From Bacteroidota bacterium (GTDB lineage: Bacteria > Bacteroidota > Bacteroidia > Flavobacteriales > Flavobacteriaceae), in the NCBI GenBank assembly GCA_024278565.1, contig JAJRSY010000230.1:1-7587 (forward strand): DNA of 7,587 nucleotides, given 5' to 3'. Shown here one piece after another: positions 1-6,289 of the stretch. Both the position numbers and the translations under genes were made by a program. Under the pieces are notes generated by a model. The model was not told the DNA's origin, searched no databases, and saw only the letters and a list, made by a program, of their open reading frames with translations. The stretch's first letter is position 1, and every line of letters begins with the position of its first letter.

Positions 1-72
1 ATAATCGAGAAGTATATCGAAAATCAGGGAAGGGCGGATGATGTAAAACAGCTCAGGTTGTTCGATACATGA
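1..72 (+). CDS. 3' end of a truncated gene, possibly an IS200-like transposase tail
   Basis: Frame 1 is open from the window edge to a TGA at 70-72 and gives 23 residues containing the segment EKYIENQGRADD and ending RLFDT. The phrase KYIENQ resembles the C-terminal helix seen in many IS200/IS605 TnpA proteins, just after the catalytic tyrosine region. A GC-rich hairpin typical of such element ends begins 25 nt after the stop (98-118). Both points fit the 3' end of a plus-strand IS200-like gene lying tail to tail with the minus-strand TnpA at 192-629. No catalytic motif is inside the window, so the family call is inference; the open frame itself is seen directly. It could instead be the end of an unrelated gene. 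Confidence 0.4.
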   Translation: MIEKYIENQGRADDVKQLRLFDT

Positions 73-97
73 TCAATGCACAGCATTGAAGAAAACG

Positions 98-118
98 CCC
101 TGCGCTCTTGGCGCAGGG
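98..118. repeat. 8-bp-stem hairpin 1 (IS end or terminator)
   Basis: CCCTGCGC at 98-105 pairs perfectly with GCGCAGGG at 111-118 across a 5-nt loop. On the minus strand the stem is followed by CGTTTTC, so it could also act as an intrinsic terminator for the minus-strand tnpA. Its outer stem CCCTGC/GCAGGG is the same as that of hairpin 2 (137-157), which suggests an IS200-type end signal rather than a chance terminator. Confidence 0.6.
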
Positions 119-136
119 AAATTTACAACTAAACCA

Positions 137-157
137 CCCTGCACTGAAAGTGCAGGG
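137..157 (-). repeat. Right-end hairpin of the IS200-like element (hairpin 2)
   Basis: CCCTGCAC at 137-144 pairs perfectly with GTGCAGGG at 150-157 across a 5-nt loop. Read on the minus strand (the tnpA sense), the 5' arm with its lead-in is AAACCCCTGCAC and the 3' arm starts GTGCAG. The hairpin upstream of tnpA (667-683) reads AAACCCTGCAA and TTGCAG. This near match on the two sides of tnpA is what is expected for the subterminal hairpins that IS200/IS605 TnpA binds at left and right ends. The exact cleavage sites cannot be assigned by eye. Confidence 0.65.
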
Positions 158-169
158 GTTTCTTTGACT

Positions 170-186
170 AAGGACTGAAAGTCCTT
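170..186. repeat. 7-bp-stem hairpin 3 next to the tnpA stop
   Basis: AAGGACT at 170-176 pairs with AGTCCTT at 180-186 across a 3-nt loop, 5 nt beyond the tnpA stop. It shares the central sequence ACTGAAAGT with hairpin 2. It may be a duplicated end signal, an mRNA 3'-end structure, or a weak terminator. Confidence 0.5.
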
Positions 187-191
187 CTTCC

Positions 192-629
192 CTATTCTAG
201 TATAAAATTAGTGTTATCGCCCGAATCCTTCCGCCTATGATGTTCTAAATAGTCGTCCACCATTTTGTCCGTAATATTGCCCGTACTCCAAACACCATAG
301 CCACTTGCCCAAAAATGATTGCCCCAATAACGTTTCTTCAATTCAGGGAACTCCTGCTGTAAAAGACGTGACGAACGTCCTTTTAACCTTTTCAATATAT
401 CGCTCACGTTTAGCTTAGGGGCATATTCGATATGCATATGTACGTGATCCGAACTTACTACTCCCTTTAGTATCTCTATCTCCTGTGATTCACATACCTG
501 CATTAAAAGTTCACGACAACGAATCTGCAAATCACCATGCAATACTTTATAACGGTACTTGGTAGACCAAACTATATGACAGGTCAATCGACCTACGGTA
601 TGCGAACCCTTTCGTATATTTGAACCCAT
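192..629 (-). CDS. tnpA: IS200/IS605-family transposase TnpA (HUH, single catalytic tyrosine)
   Basis: This 145-residue protein is the usual size for an IS200-type TnpA, which cuts and rejoins single-stranded DNA at hairpin-marked ends. The N-terminus carries the family segment LTCHIVWSTKYRYKVL (residues 15-30). The metal-binding HUH motif is in SSDHVHMHIE, with H62 and H64. The likely nucleophile is Y127 in MVDDYLEHH, on the C-terminal helix. All key residues are present, so the enzyme may be active. The ATG at 629 is chosen because similarity starts just after it; the open frame continues upstream to 854, but that part is antisense to the IS630 gene and has no family resemblance. No Shine-Dalgarno sequence is seen. 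Matching hairpins lie on both sides. Confidence 0.93.
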   Translation of the reverse strand: MGSNIRKGSHTVGRLTCHIVWSTKYRYKVLHGDLQIRCRELLMQVCESQEIEILKGVVSSDHVHMHIEYAPKLNVSDILKRLKGRSSRLLQQEFPELKKRYWGNHFWASGYGVWSTGNITDKMVDDYLEHHRRKDSGDNTNFILE

Positions 630-666
630 ATACGAATGTATAAATTTTTTCGCACCACTAACAGTT

Positions 667-683
667 CTGCAATAAAATTGCAG
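667..683 (-). repeat. Left-end hairpin of the IS200-like element
   Basis: CTGCAA at 667-672 pairs perfectly with TTGCAG at 678-683 across a 5-nt loop, 38 nt upstream of the tnpA start. Read in the tnpA sense it begins AAACCCTGCAA, closely matching the right-end hairpin. It is followed on the plus strand by GGTTTTAAACCCC, an additional AT/GC palindrome at 683-696. Confidence 0.65.
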
Positions 684-707
684 GGTTTTAAACCCCGATT
701 TGAGACC

Positions 708-1788
708 AATAAATATGTTGTATTTGCCGCATGGCAAGAAAAACGAAAGAGATACCGGCAACCGATGCGGACAGACTGGAACTGCTGACCTGGAGCCGTT
801 CGCACAAGTTGTCCCACCGCTACGTACTGCGGTCGAAGATAGTGCTGGGCTCACTTGAGGGCATGACCGTGGAGGAAATAATGAACGAGACGAAAAGCAG
901 CCGCAGAACGATCATCAAATGGCGGAACAGGTTCAGGGAAAAGGGAATGGACGGGCTCATGGGCCTGCCCGGGCCGGGCAAGAAGCCGGTGTGTTCGGCA
1001 GAGCGGAAAGTGGAGGTGGTACAGAAAGCCCGCTCAAGACCGGGGTGCGGTTACACGAGCTGGTCACAGCAACGCATAGCGGACGAGGTCGGGATGAGCC
1101 GTTCGCATGTCAACCGGATATTGATGAAAGCGGACCTGAAACCGCACAGAACGGAATATTGGTGCGGCAAGAGCACCGACCCGGAATTCAAAGAAAAAAT
1201 GACGGCCATAGTGGGCCTGTACATGGATCCGCCAAAAAATGCCATTGTGATATGCGTGGACGAAAAAACACAGATACAGGCACTTGACAGGACACGGCCC
1301 GAACTGCCCTTGAGGCCCGGCAACCCGAAACGGCAGACGGCCACTTACAAAAGAAACGGCACGACCTCATTGATAGCGGCCTTGGCGGTGCACTCCGGGG
1401 AAATAACGGCAAAGACCATGAAATCGAACAATGCGGAGAACTTTCTGTCCTTCCTGAAAAAACTCGACAGGAAATACACCAACAGGAAACTTCACGTTAT
1501 CGTCGACAATCTTTCGGTCCACAAACATAAAGACGTAAAAGAATGGCTGGGCGGCAAACGCAAGATCACCCTGCACCTCACCCCGACCTGTTCGTCATGG
1601 CTCAACCAGGTGGGGATATGGTTCAACATATTGACAAAGGATGTGGTAAAAGGCGATGTCTGGACATCTTCCAAGCAGTTGGCCGATCAACTGATGGAAT
1701 ATATCAGGACATACAACCGTACAAGGGCAAAGCCATTTCAATGGACCTATACGGGCAAACCCTTGAAAATTTAATTAGTATATTTATT
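708..1788 (+). mobile_element. IS630-family insertion sequence, tentative limits
   Basis: A full-length IS630 transposase gene occupies nearly the whole interval, as is normal for this family. AATAAATAT at 708-716 recurs inverted as ATATTTATT at 1780-1788, 14 nt before the start codon and 5 nt after the stop, and is the only candidate terminal repeat I find. It is short and AT-rich and could be chance. IS630 elements duplicate a TA target; possible TA pairs lie within these repeats (710-711 and 1785-1786), but the bases outside do not settle the boundary. The interval is visibly richer in G+C than the genes to its right. Confidence 0.5.
731..1774 (+). CDS. IS630-family transposase with altered DDE site
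   Basis: The 347-residue protein has the standard IS630 layout. Residues about 45-75 form a first helix-turn-helix (EGMTVEEIMNETKSSRRT), residues about 112-137 a second DNA-binding unit (SQQRIADEVGMSRSHVNRIL), and residues about 170-305 the RNase H-like DDE domain. The first two catalytic aspartates are visible: D177 in VICVDEKTQ and D259 in HVIVDNLSVH. The third should be the glutamate of the usual SWLNQVE.WF motif, but here residue 295 is glycine (SWLNQVGIWF, codon GGG at 1613-1615). The frame is otherwise intact, so the enzyme is probably catalytically dead or badly impaired. G+C and codon choice (CGG, CTG, GGC) differ from the central genes, which suggests acquisition from a GC-richer host. 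No Shine-Dalgarno sequence precedes the ATG. Confidence 0.95.
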   Translation: MARKTKEIPATDADRLELLTWSRSHKLSHRYVLRSKIVLGSLEGMTVEEIMNETKSSRRTIIKWRNRFREKGMDGLMGLPGPGKKPVCSAERKVEVVQKARSRPGCGYTSWSQQRIADEVGMSRSHVNRILMKADLKPHRTEYWCGKSTDPEFKEKMTAIVGLYMDPPKNAIVICVDEKTQIQALDRTRPELPLRPGNPKRQTATYKRNGTTSLIAALAVHSGEITAKTMKSNNAENFLSFLKKLDRKYTNRKLHVIVDNLSVHKHKDVKEWLGGKRKITLHLTPTCSSWLNQVGIWFNILTKDVVKGDVWTSSKQLADQLMEYIRTYNRTRAKPFQWTYTGKPLKI

Positions 1789-1894
1789 TAAGGGATGCTA
1801 CACTAGAAACATAATGAGAATGAATACATTATTGCACAATGCAAGTAAGCTTCTATTTCACCCAATTGGCACACTATATGGCTTAATATCAAGA

Positions 1895-2913
1895 TTATAG
1901 ATTTCTCAAAATTTTTAAAAACTCGTCATGCATGGCATCCGTATAATCCAAATGGGTGACGAGTCTTAGTTTTCCCTGGCCCACACCTATGATAAAGATA
2001 TCGTTTTTTATTAATTTTTGAACAAAACCCGCTTCGGTAGTATGAGTTTCATTAATTTCAAAAATAATGATATTGGTCTCAATGGGTTCCACCTTTTTGA
2101 TATAGGCTAAGTTTTGGAGTACTTCCCCTATTTCTCTTGCCTTTAGATGGTCTTCTGCCAATCGCTCAATATGGTTATCCAAGGCATAGGTCGCCGCTGC
2201 GGCCAACCTGCCTGCCTCATACCTCCCCCAAGAATTTTTCTGATTCTTAACGCTTTATCGATTAATTCGGTACTCCCTACCAAAGCTGAACCCACGGGGC
2301 AACCCAAGCCTTTACTAAGACAAACGCTTATGGTATCTAACAGATCACCATACTGTTCAGGGGTTTCGTTCTTGGCAACCAGAGCGTTCCAAAGTCTAGC
2401 ACCATCTAAATGATAGGCTAAACCATGTTTTTTACATATTGTTTTTATTCTTTGTAATTCCCCGAAATCATAACAAGCGCCACCCCCTTTATTGGTTGTG
2501 TTCCCTATGCAGACCAGACTGGTTAAGGGACTGTGGTAAAAATCAGGTGGATTTATGGCAGTTGCTACCTGATCTGCGGTTATCATTCCCCTCTGCCCAT
2601 CTATTAATTTACAGGAAACCCCACTATTAAAACTTGCCCCACCACCTTCGTAGTTATAGATATGGGCATATGTATCACAAATCAACTGATCACCCGGGTT
2701 GGTATGTAATTTAATAGCAGTCTGGTTGGCCATGGTACCACTCGGAAAAAAAAGGGCCGCTTCTTTTGCAAAAAGTCGAGCCAGTTTATCTTCAAGGGCA
2801 TTTACTGAAGGATCTTCCTTAAAAACATCGTCTCCCACCTCTGCAGACATCATGGTATCAAGCATTTCTAGGGTTGGCTTTGTTACCGTGTCGCTTATCA
2901 GGTTTATTTTCAT
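1895..2913 (-). pseudogene. ltaE: Low-specificity L-threonine aldolase, frameshifted
   Basis: The family is PLP-dependent and splits threonine/allo-threonine into glycine and acetaldehyde. The 5' part (2913 to about 2206) carries the N-terminal SDTVTKPT, GDDVFKEDP, the FFPSGTMANQ segment, HLDGARLWNA with D170, and CLSKGLGCPVGS, where K201 is the expected PLP lysine. It runs in frame through LGGGMRQAG (G236) and then derails into 20 unrelated residues ending at 2143. The other frame resumes at about 2206 with LAAAATYALDNHIERLAEDH and reads to the normal C-terminus (LRLVTHLDYTD) and a TAA at 1895. Homologues such as E. coli LtaE have one residue between that glycine and LAAA, so exactly 4 nt appear to be missing. 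Repaired length would be about 340 residues, normal for the family. It is the last gene of the protease-acetyltransferase group, 5 nt after the acetyltransferase stop. A sequencing error is the main alternative. Confidence 0.92.
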
Positions 2914-2918
2914 GTGTC

Positions 2919-3485
2919 TTAATTCTTACGTTTTACAGATTCTCTCGAATTACTAAAAAGCTTCTGAAACCCTTCTTTGGTCATTTCATATCTTCTGACG
3001 GTTTGATGAAAATTTATCCACCCGGGCATTGTTTCATATTCCCTAACGAATTCAAAACCGATTTTCTTCATGATTCGATTAGGTGCGGGATTAAGGGCAT
3101 AGGGCTGACAAATCAATTTTTTTAATTCGAAATTCTCAAAGTAATGTGATATTGTCAATCTCAAGAGATCAAGTCCCATGCCTTTTCTTCTTTTTTCATT
3201 GTTCCAAAGATGCAGGTGCAGGGTGGCAATAGTACCATATTCGATTTCATTGATATTGGAATGCCCCGAGGGCTTCCCATCCACTTCCCATATCATATAG
3301 TAGAACTTCTTTTTACTTATGGGCAGGTGCAATTCCTTCCTAAGCATTCCGATCCACTCTTCCTTGTTCATCAGCTTGTTCTTGTCCGCCCCCATAGCCC
3401 TGAGATACTCGATATCGGCATTGACAAAATAGTCAACCACCATCGCAATATCACCTTCTTTCATTTCTCGAACTGACAAATTCAT
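2919..3485 (-). CDS. GNAT-family N-acetyltransferase
   Basis: This 188-residue protein would move an acetyl group from acetyl-CoA to an unidentified amine. The acetyl-CoA pyrophosphate-binding loop is visible as NEKRRKGMGLDLL, with the R-x-x-G-x-G pattern at R99, G102 and G104, preceded by the beta strand TIATLHLHL. The later GNAT segment NPAPNRIMKKIGFEFV (residues 132-147) is also typical, being the asparagine helix followed by the GF turn. The N-terminus (VREMKEGDIAMVVDYF) fits the usual first strand and helix. GGAG lies 5-8 nt before the ATG, one of the few Shine-Dalgarno-like sequences here. It starts 24 nt after the protease stop and ends 5 nt before the aldolase start, so all three genes are probably on one mRNA. 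The substrate is unknown. Confidence 0.82.
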   Translation of the reverse strand: MNLSVREMKEGDIAMVVDYFVNADIEYLRAMGADKNKLMNKEEWIGMLRKELHLPISKKKFYYMIWEVDGKPSGHSNINEIEYGTIATLHLHLWNNEKRRKGMGLDLLRLTISHYFENFELKKLICQPYALNPAPNRIMKKIGFEFVREYETMPGWINFHQTVRRYEMTKEGFQKLFSNSRESVKRKN

Positions 3486-3509
3486 CGCTCCGTTTTATAT
3501 CAAAAATGA

Positions 3510-5912
3510 CTAGTTCATACAGTCCATTCCAATTGGTGAACCATCAGGAATTTGGGGTGCTTTCAAGACCTTAAATTGATCAGGGTGCGCATAAAAATTA
3601 TCGATTCTACGTACCATTTCCATTCCTATGGCATCATTTTCCTTTAACAACAAAGTTGATTTTAAACTCTTTAACCGTTGGTTGGTAATCGCATTGACCT
3701 GCGGATGTACTTTATTATGTACCGCTAGATTCATCAAATGAAATAGCACCCGAAAGTTGATGTTGTGCTGCACTGCAGTCAGATAGCTATCACCGTGCCC
3801 TCTTTCTATTGTATTTTTGATGACTTGATTTAAAACCTCTCCCAATCCCAAATTAATAGGATCCAATGCTTTTTGCTGTATCAATCGCGATGCCCTCTCA
3901 GGATGCAATAAAAACACTAAGGTCATATCAGCAGCCGTTTCTGGGGCAGACAGGGCATCGAACGAAACACCTGTTTTTCCCTTTAACGACTCCCTTGTTC
4001 TACCAAAACCAAATGCCCTTGGCGGAAACAAAGACAATTTTGCTTTTGGAATGGCGATTACCGAAGCGTTCAATGTTTCTAAAATACTGTTCAATGCCTC
4101 TTGCTGTATCATCTTATCGACAACCGCTACGGTTTTTTGTCCGTCACCTTTTACGTTATAGTTATAGTCCAATCCTCCAATAACCTTGGCAACAGCTTCC
4201 GTTTGGTACCTATGGAAAAAATACAAGGGTACAAATACATCTTCAAGAACAGAATTTGGTTCGTTTTTTCTAATATTATCAATTGAAAAGTTAGCGATGG
4301 CCACCTTACGTATTTCCAACATATCGTCGAGCTCTTTACTGACGTTCATCCCGTTATCCCATAAATGTGCCATGGCATGTGCGCTGCCCTGTGGCCTGGC
4401 ATCTTGATCGGTGACATACCGCAAGCCTTCGGTTTTGGCTTTGTTCAAAATTCCGTTTAAAGCTTTTCTTTCATCAGTTTCCTTCTTAAAATTGGTATAC
4501 GAATAGGCCACTGTGACCTTGTCCCATTCTCCAATACCCGTGGCATAGGCATTTGAAAAATCCAATTGCCCGTTCTTGAGAGAAAATTGTGGATGTGGAT
4601 AATCCATAACAGAAACCCTGTTATTGTTACTTGCGATATAGTTATGTGCAAAACCCAAGGTGTGCCCAATTTCATGGGCAGAAAGTTGACGAATTCGAGC
4701 CAGGGCCAATGCTAACATTGGTTGGTAATTATCATCAGTTTCGGCAAATGGCTTGTTCATAAAAGCCTGTGCAATCAAAAAATCTTGACGAATTCGCAGA
4801 CTACCCAAACTCACATGGCCTTTAATGATTTCACCCGTACGTGGGTCGGTAATGGTGCTGCCATAGCTCCAACCCCTTGTAGAACGGTGTACCCATTGAA
4901 TAACATTGTAGCGTACATCTAAAGGATCTACATCATCAGGAAGCATTTTTAGCTGAAATGCATCTTTATAGCCAATGGTCCCAAAAGCTTGGTTCCACCA
5001 CCTCCCCCCTTCCAACAGAGCAGAGCGAACGGGTTCGGGGGTGCCATTGTCCAAATAATAGATAATGGGCTCCACGGCTTCACTAACTGCGGCAGTTGGG
5101 TTTTTCTTCTCTAAACGGTGTCGTGTTATAAAACGTTTTAAAATAGGTTCTTGAACAGGTGTAGAATAGTCGTAATACGAAAAAGGATAAGATCCGCTGC
5201 GAGTATCGAACTCCCGTTTTTTATAGTTGTCATCTGGTAATTCAATGAATGAATGATGCTGCGCCACGGTAACCAAAGCCGGATTTGGCGTTACCGAGCG
5301 AATATGATCCCCTTTGGGCTCTCCTTTAAAGGTGAGCAATACATCGAATTCAATGTTCTTGGGAAAAGCCTTTGTCCGCTCTAAAGAAATGGCGCTTTTA
5401 TCTGTATCCAAAGTATACGCACCTTGCTTTGAATTCTTTAACCTGGGGGCTACACCGTGTGTGTCTTGCATCAAAAAAGCAGTGATATCCAACAGATAAT
5501 TTCCTTTTTCTTCTTTCAAGATCTTAAAGCCGAAAAGAATCGATTTTGCAAAGGCCTGCTCTACCGACCTCTTCTCCAACGCATTATTTGTCAGTGCCCT
5601 GAATTTAAGGTTCGGCTGTACAAGCATCAACTTGTTTCCATGTTTTTCAAAATACACAACTTGTTCATTTCCTAGTTGTCCCCGATCCAATCCTATATCG
5701 TTACTTCCGATGCCACTACTCAAAGAATAGGCATACAAAAACTCTTTATTAAGTTCAGTTACCTCTAAATATACCTTGTCTGTTCTTTTATCGTAATGAA
5801 AATCAAAAAAGCCTTTGAATTTTTGAAAATCCTTGGTTTTATCAACAAATTGAGCCACTATCGTTGTTATAGATAATAGCAGGGTAAGGAGTAAAGGAAA
5901 ATAGTGTTTCAT
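3510..5912 (-). CDS. Secreted zinc-dependent metalloprotease (DUF5117/DUF4953 family)
   Basis: The 800-residue protein carries a metzincin-like zinc site, SAHEIGHTLGFAHN, with H413, E414, H417, G420 and H423, and a candidate Met-turn SVMDYP with M436 about 13 residues later. The first 21 residues (MKHYFPLLLTLLLSITTIVAQ) are a clear signal peptide, so the protein is exported to the periplasm, outer membrane or outside. The rest matches the common Bacteroidota layout: a short DUF5118-like N-terminal segment, a DUF5117-like beta-rich region (about 80-280), then the DUF4953-like catalytic and helical part. The ATG at 5912 is chosen because the signal peptide begins there; an in-frame start at 6047 would put 45 unlikely residues ahead of it. 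No C-terminal type IX sorting domain or lipobox is seen. It heads a probable three-gene transcript. Physiological substrate is unknown. Confidence 0.9.
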   Translation of the reverse strand: MKHYFPLLLTLLLSITTIVAQFVDKTKDFQKFKGFFDFHYDKRTDKVYLEVTELNKEFLYAYSLSSGIGSNDIGLDRGQLGNEQVVYFEKHGNKLMLVQPNLKFRALTNNALEKRSVEQAFAKSILFGFKILKEEKGNYLLDITAFLMQDTHGVAPRLKNSKQGAYTLDTDKSAISLERTKAFPKNIEFDVLLTFKGEPKGDHIRSVTPNPALVTVAQHHSFIELPDDNYKKREFDTRSGSYPFSYYDYSTPVQEPILKRFITRHRLEKKNPTAAVSEAVEPIIYYLDNGTPEPVRSALLEGGRWWNQAFGTIGYKDAFQLKMLPDDVDPLDVRYNVIQWVHRSTRGWSYGSTITDPRTGEIIKGHVSLGSLRIRQDFLIAQAFMNKPFAETDDNYQPMLALALARIRQLSAHEIGHTLGFAHNYIASNNNRVSVMDYPHPQFSLKNGQLDFSNAYATGIGEWDKVTVAYSYTNFKKETDERKALNGILNKAKTEGLRYVTDQDARPQGSAHAMAHLWDNGMNVSKELDDMLEIRKVAIANFSIDNIRKNEPNSVLEDVFVPLYFFHRYQTEAVAKVIGGLDYNYNVKGDGQKTVAVVDKMIQQEALNSILETLNASVIAIPKAKLSLFPPRAFGFGRTRESLKGKTGVSFDALSAPETAADMTLVFLLHPERASRLIQQKALDPINLGLGEVLNQVIKNTIERGHGDSYLTAVQHNINFRVLFHLMNLAVHNKVHPQVNAITNQRLKSLKSTLLLKENDAIGMEMVRRIDNFYAHPDQFKVLKAPQIPDGSPIGMDCMN

Positions 5913-6082
5913 ATTTTTTTGGTTTATATGGAAGTTGGTACTGAACGGGTTTAAACTTTTTGGATTGAAGCGAAAATTAATGATTTTTTGCCATTTTGAA
6001 GCCTTTTTTGAGTTACATAGCAAGGCTACGGAAGGAAAAAAAGTCAAAAAAAGAATTAAAAAAAATATACGACCATGTCTCT

Positions 6083-6108
6083 GGCGTAGCAGGCTCGCCC
6101 CCTTTTTT
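6083..6108 (+). terminator. Possible intrinsic terminator on the plus strand
   Basis: GGCG at 6083-6086 can pair with CGCC at 6096-6099, with possible further pairing of AGC and GCT inside, followed by three C and six T. The stem is short and no plus-strand gene ends just upstream, so it may be a remnant or may shield prfB from read-through. Confidence 0.25.
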
Positions 6109-6220
6109 CAAGATATATTGACATACAATCGATTATATTTATCCTATTCTCACATTAAAACATTGACCCGTTCATTCATTTTGAACTGATTTGAATCTTC
6201 CACAACATTCGTGGTAGCAC

Positions 6221-6234
6221 CTATAAATTTATAG
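6221..6234. promoter_or_regulatory. 14-bp perfect palindrome upstream of the prfB promoter
   Basis: CTATAAATTTATAG is its own reverse complement. It ends 8 nt before the -33 TTG of the predicted prfB promoter, a reasonable operator position. Being all A/T but for two bases, it may also arise by chance. Confidence 0.3.
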
Positions 6235-6242
6235 AAATTTGG

Positions 6243-6272
6243 TTGCACAACCATAGTTAAATTCTATTTTTG
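6243..6272 (+). promoter_or_regulatory. Bacteroidota-type promoter for prfB
   Basis: TTG at 6243-6245 is followed after 19 nt by TATTTTTG at 6265-6272, an exact match to the flavobacterial -33 TTG and -7 TAnnTTTG consensus with optimal spacing. The prfB start codon follows 17 nt later, implying a very short leader. The TTG lies within a dyad, GGTTG CA CAACC (6241-6252). Confidence 0.65.
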
Positions 6273-6289
6273 TCTAAAATCAAAATAGA

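Larger units (their letters stand above)
137..690 (-). mobile_element. IS200/IS605-family element, approximate limits
   Basis: The interval holds one TnpA gene flanked by a left-end hairpin (667-683) and a right-end hairpin (137-157) of nearly the same sequence and the same orientation relative to tnpA. IS200/IS605 elements move as single-stranded circles, lack terminal inverted repeats and make no target duplication, so hairpins are the expected landmarks. The true ends probably lie a few to about 20 nt outside the hairpins. No TnpB gene is present between them, so the layout is the short IS200 type. Limits given are those of the hairpin pair only. Confidence 0.65.
5913..6289. other. Divergent intergenic region between the metalloprotease gene and prfB
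   Basis: This 377-nt AT-rich stretch separates genes transcribed away from each other and should hold both promoters. The prfB promoter is recognisable near its right end. For the protease I found no exact TAnnTTTG on the minus strand. Other contents are a hairpin with a T-run (6083-6108), a 14-bp perfect palindrome (6221-6234) and a 5-bp dyad (6241-6252). I see no tRNA, riboswitch or convincing small gene. Confidence 0.6.

Noticed and set aside
98..186. CRISPR-like repeats
   Set aside because: The units are three different hairpins of unequal spacing and sequence, with no repeat-spacer periodicity and no cas genes.
630..854. N-terminal extension of the minus-strand TnpA frame to 854 (220 residues in total)
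   Set aside because: The extra 75 residues are antisense to the IS630 gene and the left-end hairpin, and show no TnpA resemblance; the ATG at 629 gives the normal family length.
919..1674. Several open frames on both strands inside the IS630 gene
   Set aside because: They are shadows caused by the GC-rich composition; none has a recognisable domain, while the 731-1774 frame has all IS630 motifs.
1814..1900. 28-codon plus-strand ORF between the IS630 gene and the aldolase
   Set aside because: It is short, overlaps the end of the aldolase, has no ribosome site or recognisable motif, and is expected by chance.
2201..2208. Programmed frameshifting rescuing the threonine aldolase
   Set aside because: GGTTGGCC is not a known slippery site, no stimulator is evident, and one family residue is missing, so a 4-nt deletion fits better.
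4457..4675. Minus-strand 72-residue frame inside the metalloprotease gene
   Set aside because: It overlaps the zinc-site coding region in another frame and has no features of its own.
5913..6047. Upstream start for the metalloprotease adding 45 residues
   Set aside because: It would bury the signal peptide that begins at the ATG at 5912, and the added part is low-complexity intergenic sequence.
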